Assembly: GCA_016873225.1 (NCBI GenBank)
Contig: VGXS01000023.1
Span: 1 to 59,977 of the forward strand
DNA from: Planctomycetota bacterium
GTDB lineage: Bacteria; Planctomycetota; Planctomycetia; Gemmatales; Gemmataceae
Reading direction: 5' to 3'
DNA: 59,977 bases
This document shows, piece after piece, positions 16,368-25,458 of this stretch. The notes under the pieces were generated by a model. That model searched no databases. It worked only from the letters and a program-made list of their open reading frames with translations, and was not told where the DNA came from. Position numbers and translations under genes: made by a program. Within the stretch, counting starts at the first letter, position 1; every line of letters begins with the position of its first letter.

Positions 16368-16569
16368 TAGGTTGAATGATGCCCGTCGGCATCTTCCTGC
16401 GGGCCTTCCGATTCATGTTCTGGGTGGCCGCATGAAAAGCAAATTGATAATATTGTCCTGATTGGTTCCATCAATCGCTTGGCTAAGTAGGTCCAACTGT
16501 TTGTCGTCAGGCATGGCGATGGCTTTCACACGGCTTGCTTTCCTCACCCACTTCCATACCGGAGTTTTC

Positions 16570-17685
16570 ATGAACAGGTCCATCAGGTTTTTGCCACCCT
16601 TGGCGATTCCGATCGCCACGCTTGGATTTCTGCTGGCTTGCGGGCTGGGCCTCATGGCCCAGGATGCCGGTCCTGCCATCGCGCGGCATGACGGCAAGCC
16701 GGCCGATACGGACAAGCCGGTTCAGGTATTCATCCTCATGGGGCAGTCGAACATGGTCGGCCTTGGCAGGATCTCGGGCAAGGAAGGGTCGCTTGAGCAT
16801 GCCGTGAAGGAAAAAAAGAAATTCAAGTACCTGGTCGATGACGATGGCCAATGGACCGAACGAAAGGATGTCCGAAATGTGCGCGTGATGCAGGGAAGGG
16901 GCGGCATGCAGCTTTTCAACAACGAATGGATGAAGGTCAAGTCGGGCACCATCGGTCCCGAGCATGGCATCGGTCATCCGCTGGGTAACATGGTGGACGC
17001 TCCCGTCATGCTTCTCAAGAGTTGCATCGGCAACAGGGCCCTGGGCTGGGATCTCCTGCCTCCCGGCAGCGAAAGGTACGAGCATGATGGGAAAGTCTTT
17101 GCCGGCTACAAGGACCGTCCGGAATTCTGGACCATGGACAAGGCCAAGGGCACGGACACCCCTTCGCCCCCATGGTTGGACAAGAACGGCAAACCCATCG
17201 AATGGTACGCCGGCAAGCAGTATGACGACGACACGGCCAACGCCAAGAAGGTGCTGGCGGATCTGGGAAAGTATTATCCCGGCGCGACCAAGTACCAGGT
17301 GGCGGGCTTCTTCTTCTGGCAGGGGGAGCGCGATTGCGGAAACGCCGGCCATGCCATCCGGTATGAGCGGAACCTCGTGAACTTCATCAAGCATCTCCGG
17401 AAGGATTTCAATGCTCCGGATGCCAGGTTTGTCCTCGCCACCCTCGGGGAAGCAACCAAGGGAAGCAAGGGCAACGGCGGCATGGTGCTCGACGCCCAAC
17501 TTGCCGTGGATGGCAAATCCGGCAAGTATCCTGAATTCAAGGGAAATGTCGCCACGGTCTACTCCAATCCGTTGTCACTGGGTGGCAGCGGAAACAGCCA
17601 CTACAACGGCAACGCCGAAACCTACATGAATGTGGGTGAAGCGATGGGGCTTGCCATGGTCGAGTTGCTCAAGGTCTCAAGGTAA
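16570..17685 (+). CDS. Secreted SASA-family carbohydrate esterase (sialate O-acetylesterase-like)
   Basis: A 371-residue exported hydrolase of the SASA/CE6-like SGNH group, which removes acetyl groups from carbohydrates. GGAG is 5 nt before the ATG at 16570, and a hydrophobic signal segment runs to about residue 30. The catalytic Ser60 lies in ILMGQSNMVGLG. The oxyanion/second block is FFFWQGERDCGNAG and the likely catalytic His is in GNSHYNGNAETY. The true substrate (acetylated sialic acid, xylan or another glycan) cannot be read from sequence. A second, larger SASA protein starts 11 nt downstream, so the two form an operon. Confidence 0.85.
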   Translation: MNRSIRFLPPLAIPIATLGFLLACGLGLMAQDAGPAIARHDGKPADTDKPVQVFILMGQSNMVGLGRISGKEGSLEHAVKEKKKFKYLVDDDGQWTERKDVRNVRVMQGRGGMQLFNNEWMKVKSGTIGPEHGIGHPLGNMVDAPVMLLKSCIGNRALGWDLLPPGSERYEHDGKVFAGYKDRPEFWTMDKAKGTDTPSPPWLDKNGKPIEWYAGKQYDDDTANAKKVLADLGKYYPGATKYQVAGFFFWQGERDCGNAGHAIRYERNLVNFIKHLRKDFNAPDARFVLATLGEATKGSKGNGGMVLDAQLAVDGKSGKYPEFKGNVATVYSNPLSLGGSGNSHYNGNAETYMNVGEAMGLAMVELLKVSR

Positions 17686-17696
17686 AGGGAAAATCC

Positions 17697-20690
17697 ATGT
17701 GCCAGGTTCCGGCCCTGGCCATGGCGCTTGTCGCAATGGCCTTTCAACCCGCTGCTTACCCGGGATGGAAGCATTCAGGGTCATTCTTCATCATCACCAC
17801 CGCGGACGGCGCGGATGGCCCGGCGACGATGGCGGTTGAAGGGTTTCCCATCCTGCTGAGGCTGAACGGCGATTTCTTCGATTTCGGACAGGCCCAGAAA
17901 AACGGGGAGGACATGCGCTTCAGCACCCCAACGGGCGAGCCATTGGCCTATCAGATCGACGAATGGGATTCCCGGGGGAGGGAGGCCAGGATCTGGATCC
18001 GGATTCCCCGGGTTGTCGGGCAGGCCCGGCAGGAGATCAGGGCGCACTGGGGCAATCCGGCGGCCAAAAGCGAGTCGAATGGCCGCGCCGTGTTCAATGA
18101 GTCGAATGGCTACCTGGCGGTATGGCACATGAACCGATCGATGGTGGACGAGGTGTCAGGCCTCGCCCCCAATGACACGGGAACCATCCCGGTGGACGGA
18201 ACGATCGGCGAGGCGAGGAAATTCTCCACCGGAAAGGGATTGTTTTGCGGGGACAAGATCGGGGGATTCCCGACCGGGTCGGCTGCCCATTCCACGGAAG
18301 CCTGGCTCAGGGCCGGAAAACCCAACGGCACCGTCGTCGCGTGGGGGAACGAGCATGGCCAGGGCAAGGTTGTGATGCAGCACCGCAGCCCGCCGCATGT
18401 CGGGATGGATTGCTACTTTTCCGATGCCAATGTCGCGACCCAGGGGCCGGTTCCCCTGGGCGAATGGACCCATGTCATCCACACCTACGAGAAAGGAAAT
18501 TCGCGGATTTATGTCAACGGGGCGCTGGACGGGGTTTCAGCGAACAGGGGCGCCCCGCTCGCCATCCGCGCCCCGGCGCGGCTTTGGATCGGCGGTTGGT
18601 ATCACAATTACAATTTCGCCGGCGACATCGACGAGGTGCGCGTTTCCAAGGTGGCGCGTCCGCCGGAATGGGTCAGGCTCCAGCATGAGAACCAGAAACC
18701 CATGCAGACGCTGGTCGGTCCGTTGACCAAGCCGGGAAACGAGTTTTCCGTTGGCGACACCATGGCCGTCCTGCGGGAAGGCGACAGGAAAACCTTCAAG
18801 GGGAGGGCCGATGGCGCCATCAAGGTCTATTGGTTGCTGAAGCGGGGGGAGAGGGAACAGGTTGTCGCGACTGACCGCCTTTCTTTTGATCTCGATGCCG
18901 GCAGGGTGGAAGGCGACCAGTCGTTTGTCCTTCGCTTCAAGGCGGTTTATCCGGATGGCGCGCGTGTCCGTGACATCGCCGTCACCGTCCGCGAAAGCAT
19001 TCCCGACCCGGTTTTCACCCTGAAGGCCCCCGCGGAATGGGATGGCCGGAAGGTCATCGAGGTGGTGCCTGAAATCGCGAACCTCGAGGCGATGGGGAAG
19101 CTTGGCGCGGCCAGCCTGAATGTCTCATGGAATGTCACGGGCCTGGCGACGATCCAGGACGAAAGCCGGGAAAGACTTGTACTGAAGAGGGCGCAGAATG
19201 GCGGCCTCATGAAAGTGAGCGCGGAAATCGACAACGGCGGCCGAAAGCAGGTGGCGTCCGTCGAGGTGAAGGTGACACAGCCTTTGGCGGACGCGTGGGT
19301 CGCCCATGTGCCCGCAAAGGACGAAAAACCCGTCAACGGCCAGTTCTTCGCCCGGGATGACAAGAACGAGGGAACGATCCATTGCGCCGGAACGCTCGCG
19401 GAACGGGCTGATTCGGTGTTCCTCAGGGTTTTTGCCGATGACAAGCCTTTCCAGGCCGTGACGGCCAAGCCGGCACCGGACCAAAGCTACGCCCTCCATG
19501 TGAGGATCAAGCCGGGTTTGGTAAAATACAGGATGGAATTTGGAGTTAAAACCGGGAATGCCGAGGCGGTCCTGCACAAGGCTTCGGGCCTCATGTGCGG
19601 CGACGCCTTCATCATCAACGGCCAGTCAAACGCGGTGGCCACGGACTTTGGCAAGGAAGACCCGGCTTTTCAAAGCGAATGGATCCGCACCTTTGGCGGC
19701 ATGCCGCCTTATTCCAAGGGGGCTTCTCCCTGGGGCCAGGCGGTGCATCGAGGCCGCGATGCCGGGAACTTCCAGATCGGATACTGGGGCATGGAACTGG
19801 GGCGCCGCCTGGTGGAGGCCAACGGAATCCCCGTTTGCCTGGTCAACGGCGCGGTGGGAGGCACCCGCATCGACCAGCACCAGAGAAACCCCGCCGATCC
19901 CGAGGACGCGACAACCATCTATGGCCGGTTGCTGAATCGGGTACGGCAGGCGAGGCTTGCCAATGGCATCCGCGGCGTGTTTTGGCACCAGGGGGAGAAC
20001 GACCAGGGGGCCGACGGGCCAACGGGCGGATATGGCTGGGAAACCTACAGGAAATACTTCATCCAGATGACCGCTTGCTGGAAGCAGGATTATCCCAACA
20101 TCCAGCACTACTACATGTTCCAGATCTGGCCCAAGGCCTGCGCCATGGGCATCAATGGTTCCGACAACCGCCTGCGCGAGGTCCAGCGCCAACTTCCGGT
20201 GGAATTCTCCAACCTTCACATCATGTCGACCTTGGGAATCGATCCTCCCGGAGGCTGCCATTTTCCAGCCGCGGGTTACGCCGAGTTCGCAAGGCTTATT
20301 TTTCCCATCGTCCAGCGGAACAGCTACGGCAAGGCGCAGGCGAATCCCGTCGGACCGGCCAACCTCCGGCGCGCCGTGGTCTCCAGCCCGGCCAAGGATG
20401 AAATCGCGCTTGAGTTCGACCAGCCCGTTCGCTGGGATGACAGCCTTCGCGGCGAATTCACCATCGATGGGAAGAAGGGACTTATCGCCACGGGTTCCGC
20501 GAACGGGAACACGATCATGCTCAAGCTCGGCAACCCCATGGATGCCGGTCGAATCAGCTACCTTGATAGCGCCTCATGGAGCCAGTCAAGGCTGTTGCGC
20601 GGGGAGAACGGCATCGCGGCGCTCACCTTCTGCGAGGTGCCAATTGTCCCGTACAAAGCTCCGGCCGAAGGAAAATCACCCGGCCGCTGA
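17697..20690 (+). CDS. Multidomain secreted esterase: DUF2341-like + LamG + Ig-like + SASA
   Basis: A 997-residue exported protein in four parts. An N-terminal DUF2341-like beta-sandwich comes first (residues ~25-125, with FPILLRLNGDFFDF). A concanavalin/LamG domain follows (~140-335, with WTHVIHTYEKGNSRIYVNGA and IDEVRVSKVAR). An Ig- or PKD-like linker region runs over ~340-610. The C-terminal SASA esterase (~630-900) has GDAFIINGQSNAVATDFG, GVFWHQGENDQGAD and a candidate catalytic His in GGCHFPAAGYAEF. AAAGGGA sits 6 nt before the ATG. Architecture and linkage to the preceding esterase suggest a glycan-binding deacetylase for an extracellular polysaccharide. Confidence 0.8.
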   Translation: MCQVPALAMALVAMAFQPAAYPGWKHSGSFFIITTADGADGPATMAVEGFPILLRLNGDFFDFGQAQKNGEDMRFSTPTGEPLAYQIDEWDSRGREARIWIRIPRVVGQARQEIRAHWGNPAAKSESNGRAVFNESNGYLAVWHMNRSMVDEVSGLAPNDTGTIPVDGTIGEARKFSTGKGLFCGDKIGGFPTGSAAHSTEAWLRAGKPNGTVVAWGNEHGQGKVVMQHRSPPHVGMDCYFSDANVATQGPVPLGEWTHVIHTYEKGNSRIYVNGALDGVSANRGAPLAIRAPARLWIGGWYHNYNFAGDIDEVRVSKVARPPEWVRLQHENQKPMQTLVGPLTKPGNEFSVGDTMAVLREGDRKTFKGRADGAIKVYWLLKRGEREQVVATDRLSFDLDAGRVEGDQSFVLRFKAVYPDGARVRDIAVTVRESIPDPVFTLKAPAEWDGRKVIEVVPEIANLEAMGKLGAASLNVSWNVTGLATIQDESRERLVLKRAQNGGLMKVSAEIDNGGRKQVASVEVKVTQPLADAWVAHVPAKDEKPVNGQFFARDDKNEGTIHCAGTLAERADSVFLRVFADDKPFQAVTAKPAPDQSYALHVRIKPGLVKYRMEFGVKTGNAEAVLHKASGLMCGDAFIINGQSNAVATDFGKEDPAFQSEWIRTFGGMPPYSKGASPWGQAVHRGRDAGNFQIGYWGMELGRRLVEANGIPVCLVNGAVGGTRIDQHQRNPADPEDATTIYGRLLNRVRQARLANGIRGVFWHQGENDQGADGPTGGYGWETYRKYFIQMTACWKQDYPNIQHYYMFQIWPKACAMGINGSDNRLREVQRQLPVEFSNLHIMSTLGIDPPGGCHFPAAGYAEFARLIFPIVQRNSYGKAQANPVGPANLRRAVVSSPAKDEIALEFDQPVRWDDSLRGEFTIDGKKGLIATGSANGNTIMLKLGNPMDAGRISYLDSASWSQSRLLRGENGIAALTFCEVPIVPYKAPAEGKSPGR

Positions 20691-20700
20691 CAGATCGGGT

Positions 20701-21162
20701 TCAGGGACTCCATCCGGGCAGGCCGGCCGCCTGCCTTATCCATGATTCCATGAGGTCGTCGTCGATCGGATCGTTTTCGCGGATGTCGATCCAGCGGGCT
20801 TCCCCGCTGCGTTCGGTGCCACCGGGCGGCAAAGGATCCAGCGCGAGTCCCTTGAAGAATGTCACCTTCACATAGTGTGTGAAAACATGGAATGAAACGA
20901 ACCAGCCGTCGGCTCCGGCGCCGTAAAATGGTGAATTCCAGCGGACAGCCTTGCGGACTTCCGGCACCAACCGAGTGATCATGGCATCGATTCGGGCGCC
21001 GAGGTCACGCTTCCAGCCGGGCATGCGGGAGATGTATTCCTGCACGGGTGCTTCCCCGTCGCCCTTGGGCACCTGCGGATTACCACCGGAAAGTGTTCTT
21101 TCGCCATCTCCTTGATGGCCTCGCGGTTGATTGTCCTTCGCGGGCCTGTTGCGTCCGCCCAT
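20701..21162 (-). CDS. DUF1801 domain-containing protein (YdhG-like)
   Basis: A 153-residue protein. The DUF1801 core runs from about residue 40 (VQEYISRMPGWKRD) through EVRKAVRWNSPFYG, FVSFHVFTHYVKVTFFKG and the C-terminal ARWIDIRENDPIDDDLMESW. The family has a frataxin/YdhG-like fold; some members are called iron chaperones, but function is poorly established. The first ~35 residues are atypical. Another reading frame over 21065-21125 encodes a more protein-like EAIKEMAKEHFPVV, which hints at compensating frameshifts or a wrong start. The gene converges on the esterase gene with a 10-nt gap. Confidence 0.75.
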   Translation of the reverse strand: MGGRNRPAKDNQPRGHQGDGERTLSGGNPQVPKGDGEAPVQEYISRMPGWKRDLGARIDAMITRLVPEVRKAVRWNSPFYGAGADGWFVSFHVFTHYVKVTFFKGLALDPLPPGGTERSGEARWIDIRENDPIDDDLMESWIRQAAGLPGWSP

Positions 21163-21262
21163 GGGATTTTCCTAAGTTGTGGATAAAGTGTGGAGACTTT
21201 CCCATCAAGGGTGAAGCCGCGGGCTTGCTTCCTTGGAAATGCGGAAACACCCCCGCGGCACC

Positions 21263-22612
21263 TCAGGCGATGATTTCCTTCACGACAGTGCCATGCACAT
21301 CGGTGAGCCGGTAGTCCCGGCCGCCGTGGCGGTAGGTGAGGCGCTCATGGTCTAGGCCCAGCAGGTGCAGGATCGTCGCATGGAGATCATGGGTGTGCAC
21401 CTTGCCTTCGACGGCCTCGTAGCCATGGTCATCGGTGGCCCCGTGGACATGGCCGCCCCGGACGCCGCCCCCCGCGAGCCACATGCAGTAGCCCTTGTTG
21501 TTGTGGCCCCGGCCATCCTGCGTCGGATCCTCGGGGGTGCGTCCGAATTCACCACCCCAAATGACCAGGGTTTCGTCGAGCAGGCCCCTTCGCTCGAGGT
21601 CGATGAGAAGGGCCGCGACGGGCCGGTCGATCTGAGCGCAGTTCCGGACCATGCCCGAATTGAGCGATCCGTGGAGATCCCATTCCAGATGTGAGATTTC
21701 AACAAACCGGACACCCGCCTCGACAAGCCTGCGGGCGAGCAGGCACTGCTGGGCGAAAGTACCCGAGGAAGGATTGGCGATGCCGTAAAGCGCGAGGGTC
21801 TCCTTGGACTCCTGGCGCACATCAAGCACATGGGGCAATTCGTCCTGCATTCGGAAGGCGAGTTCATAGCTCTGGATGAGGCCCTCGACGCGGGGGTCGG
21901 CGGTCTTCGCGGCGAAGTCGCGGTTCATCGACTGCATCAGGTCGAGTTGTTCCCGCTGGGCCCGACCTGTGAGGCGGGGGCTCGCGAGATTGCCGATCGA
22001 GGCGTTGGCGGAAGGCCTCTGGGCGTCTCCCATGAGGGTGGCCGAGCACGCCGCCGGCAGGAAGGCGCTCTGGTAGTATCGCCTGCCGCCCAGGGCCGTG
22101 AGCGGGTTGATGCTGACGAATCCGGGGAGGTTCTGGTTCTCGTTTCCAAGGCCATACAGCACCCATGAACCAAGGCTGGGTCGAACGAACTGGAAACTTC
22201 CCGTGTGAAGTTGTTCCAGGGCCTGGGGATGGTTCTCGTTGTCGGTGTGCATGCCGCGAAGCACGCAGAGTTTGTCGGCGAGCCTGGCCGTTTCGGGGAG
22301 GAGTTCGACAACCTCGATTCCGCTCTGGCCGGACTTCTTGAAAGGCCACCTCGACCCGAGAAGCTTGCAATGGGGGGTTTTTCCGGGTTTGCCATGATCG
22401 GCATTGAGGCGGGGTTTCGGGTCGAAGGTTTCCATGTGGCTGGGGCCGCCACGCATGCAGAGGAAGATGACGCGACTGGCCTTGGCTTGGAAATGGCCCG
22501 CCTTGGGGGCCAGCGGGTTTTTCGCGGCATCAGCGGCGGCGAGTCCGGCGAAGGCGACATGGCCGAAGCCGGCCGACGCGGATTGCAGCAGTTGACGGCG
22601 GGATGGTTTCAT
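21263..22612 (-). CDS. DUF1501 domain-containing secreted protein
   Basis: A 449-residue DUF1501 protein. The ATG at 22612 is used because it begins a Tat-like leader (MKPSRRQLLQSASAGFGHVA); a longer frame to 22675 overlaps the upstream gene. Family signatures include VIFLCMRGGPSHMETFDPKP near the N-terminus and GGEFGRTPEDPTQDGRGHNN near the C-terminus. It begins 5 nt after the stop of the DUF1549/DUF1553 gene, the classic planctomycete cytochrome-DUF1501 operon. Predicted to be exported to the periplasm; biochemical role unknown. Confidence 0.92.
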   Translation of the reverse strand: MKPSRRQLLQSASAGFGHVAFAGLAAADAAKNPLAPKAGHFQAKASRVIFLCMRGGPSHMETFDPKPRLNADHGKPGKTPHCKLLGSRWPFKKSGQSGIEVVELLPETARLADKLCVLRGMHTDNENHPQALEQLHTGSFQFVRPSLGSWVLYGLGNENQNLPGFVSINPLTALGGRRYYQSAFLPAACSATLMGDAQRPSANASIGNLASPRLTGRAQREQLDLMQSMNRDFAAKTADPRVEGLIQSYELAFRMQDELPHVLDVRQESKETLALYGIANPSSGTFAQQCLLARRLVEAGVRFVEISHLEWDLHGSLNSGMVRNCAQIDRPVAALLIDLERRGLLDETLVIWGGEFGRTPEDPTQDGRGHNNKGYCMWLAGGGVRGGHVHGATDDHGYEAVEGKVHTHDLHATILHLLGLDHERLTYRHGGRDYRLTDVHGTVVKEIIA

Positions 22613-22617
22613 GGTGC

Positions 22618-25149
22618 TTACCTCAGCGTGCGGAATTCCGCGCTTCCCAGAATGGCTTGCACAAGGCTCGTCCATCGTTCGGGCCTTGCGTCGGCCTCCG
22701 CCTTGCTTACATGGCCCGGGCCGGTGAAAGCCGTGTCAGCGGGGCCTGAAAGGTACGCCAAGGCCTGCTTCACCTCATCCGGCGTCGGCTTTCGGCTGAA
22801 GGCCCGCTCAAACAATTGGTTTACCCGGGTGGCGTCGTCGCGTGTCGGGTTCGAGAGCAGGCCCGCGGTGGCGCGCCGTGATTCGGAGATCACCCAGGGG
22901 CTGTTCATGAAAAACAGGGCTTGGGCGGGAACCGTGCTTTCATCCCGCCTGGAGGTGGGTCGTTCCGCCGACGGGAAATCGAACAGTTGGAACATTTCCG
23001 GCGGCAAGCCGCGGATGACGGGGAGGTAAACTCCGCGGTGCGGGCTGTCATAAAGTTCCTGCCCGAACTGGGGCTTGAATGTCGTGAATTCACCATGGCG
23101 ATAGGGATGAACCGCGGCGAGGATTTCCGATGAGGGCCGGGCGGGATTGAGCCTGCCGCTGACCACCAGGATGGCGTCGCGGAGCGACTCGGCATCCACC
23201 CGCCTCGGGGACATCCGCCAGGCGAGGGTGTTTTCGGAATCCGCGGCGAGCGACGCGGGAACAGGTTGGGATGAAAGCTGGTAAGTCCGGCTGGTGACCA
23301 GTTCCCTGACCAGTTTCTTGGTGCTCCATCCATGGCCGATGAACCGCAGGGCGAGGTAATCGAGCAGTTGGGGGTGGGAAGGCCGGGAGCCATTGACCCC
23401 GAAGTCGTCGGGAGTCGTGACAAGGCCCTGTCCGAACAGGTGCTGCCAGACACGGTTGACATAGACCCGGGCCGTGAGCGGGTTTTTCGCGCCGGCCAGC
23501 CATCCGGCCAACTCCAGCCGGCCGCTCGAGGAGGGGGAAATCCGCCCCGCGGGGTTGGGGAGCACCCGAAGCACTCCTCGGGGCACCTCCTCGCCCAGGT
23601 TTGTCACCTCGCCGCGGACATGAATTCGGCAATTTACCGGAGCGGGCTTGTCGCGAGAGGCCATCGCCCAGCCGGGCATCTCGGGAGCATGGTCCTGCCA
23701 GTTCGACAATTCCGTCTCCGCGGCCTTCACCTTGATGTCCCACTCGCCAATGAGCGCGTTGAGGCGTTCGATCTCGGGCTGGAGTTTCGCCGCATCGGCG
23801 CCAGGCTTGCCCAGTTGCACCTTGGCGTCGGAAAGCCAGCGGACCACCCGGTACCGGTCGGACCGGGCGGTGTTCTGCTTCAGCGTGAGGGCCTGCAGCG
23901 TGTCGAGATAATCCTGTCCGGCCTTGGCAAGCCTCGGGGCATCGGGGCCCACCGGTTGGAGTGCCGTGTTGTGGAATGCCGTGGCCTTGATGCCCCGGGT
24001 GCCGTGCCCGTACAGCGTTTCGGTTCCGCCAAGGATGCCGGCGATGGCGTAATAATCGCGCGTTGGTATCGGGTCGAACTTGTGGTCGTGGCAGCGGGCG
24101 CAACCGATCGAAAGCCCGAGGATCGACCTGCCGATCACCTCGATTTGCTCGTCGATGACATCCATCCGGAACACATCGGGCTTGGATTCCTCGAAGGCCT
24201 TGGGGCCCATGGCGAGGAATCCCGTGGCGATCCTCTGGCGGTCGGCCTGCCGAGGATCGCTTGCCGGCAGCAGGTCGCCGGCGACCTGCTCGCGCAGGAA
24301 TTGGTCATATGGAACATCCATGTTGAAGCTGTCGATCACATAATCGCGTTAGCGCCAGGCGTGAAACCAGAAGACATTCCTGTCCCTGCCGTTGCTGTCG
24401 GCGTACCGCGCGGCATCCAGCCAGTGGCGACCCCAATGTTCCCCGAAGTGGGATGATGCCAGCAGTTTGTCGACGAGCCGTTCGTAGGCGGAGGGGGCGG
24501 TGTCCGCGGCGAATTCCTCGACAAGCGCCGGTTCTGGCGGCAGGCCCACCAGGTCGAAGCTGACTCGGCGGGCCAAGGTTCGCCTGTCGGCATCGCCGGC
24601 GGGGTTGATTCCCTTGGCCTCCCGCGCCGCTTGCACGAATCGGTCGACATCGCCACGCGGCCAGTCGCTGCGGGCGACCATGGGAACATTCGGCATGGCC
24701 GGCGGGATCATTGACCAAAAGCGCCTGCCTTCCTCGATCCCCAGGCCTTTTTTCACGGCGGCGGGAGTACCCCTACGGGGATCGGGGGCGCCCATTTTGA
24801 TCCATGCCTCGAAATCGGCGACGACGGCTCCCGGCAATTTTCCGGAAGGAGGCATCCGCGGAGCGTCTGATGCGTGGCGCATCGACTTGAGCAGCAGGCC
24901 TTCGAAAGTCTTGCCTGGAACCACCGCCGGTCCGCTTTCCCCGCCCTTGATGATTCCCTCACGGGTGTCGAGAAACAGTCCGCCTTTCAACTTGCCCGCC
25001 TTGGCCGCCTCAGACGAATGGCAGGCCAGGCAATGCTGGATAAGAACGGGCCTGATCCTTGATTCAAAGAATGCGATTCCCTTGGATTCCTCGGCGCGCA
25101 AATCCAAGGCGATAATCATGGCCAAGGCAAGGGTCAGGGGGGCGCGCAT
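22618..25149 (-). pseudogene. DUF1549/DUF1553 planctomycetal cytochrome interrupted by an in-frame TAA
   Basis: One reading frame from the ATG at 25149 to the stop at 22618 is broken only by TAA at 24349-24351. The sequence around it reads FWFHAWR-stop-RDYVIDSFNMDVPYDQF, where family members carry an aromatic residue, so a Tyr codon probably became TAA. The first part (266 residues) has a signal peptide, the heme-type motif CLACH and the start of DUF1549. The second part (about 580 codons) continues DUF1549, including CARCHDHKFDPIP, and holds DUF1553 (ARVYVNRVWQHLFGQGLV). Full length would be ~843 residues, normal for the family. It may be a true nonsense mutation, a readthrough site or a base-call error. 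The downstream DUF1501 gene is intact. Confidence 0.85.
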
Positions 25150-25458
25150 GCGCGTTGTCGCTCCTGAATTCCCGGGAAGGCAATGGGCGCGGCTGACACG
25201 GAAAAATCAACGGCGGCAGCGGGCGGCAATGCTGAATCAATCCTATCCTTTCAGGATGATGCCGCCACACCAAACACCCATCGGGTTGATGTTTTGGAAG
25301 TGATGCCTCGGATTTCCCATTCCTTGGGCCCAAGGGGAAGATTGGATGAGGATCGCCCTGGGCAGGGTTGTCGGGACGCGTCCGTGCTTGGACAATCGCT
25401 TCAACGCGTGGATTTTCATCAACATGATTGATTGATGGTGTTGGTATGGAGGCCTTTC
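25150..25458. other. Divergent intergenic region
   Basis: This separates the minus-strand DUF1549/1553 gene from the plus-strand amidohydrolase gene and must carry promoters for both. GGAGG at 25448-25452 is the ribosome-binding site of the amidohydrolase. I see no terminator, repeat or small gene here. Confidence 0.5.

Larger units (their letters stand above)
15903..16569. other. Intergenic region around repeat copy 2
   Basis: No gene seen. Bases 15903-16074 separate the amine oxidase from the repeat. Repeat copy 2 occupies 16075-16367. The remainder to 16569 is lower in GC and leads to a GGAG at 16561-16564 that serves the esterase gene. A plus-strand ORF beginning at 16462 is only an N-terminal over-extension of that gene. 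Confidence 0.6.
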
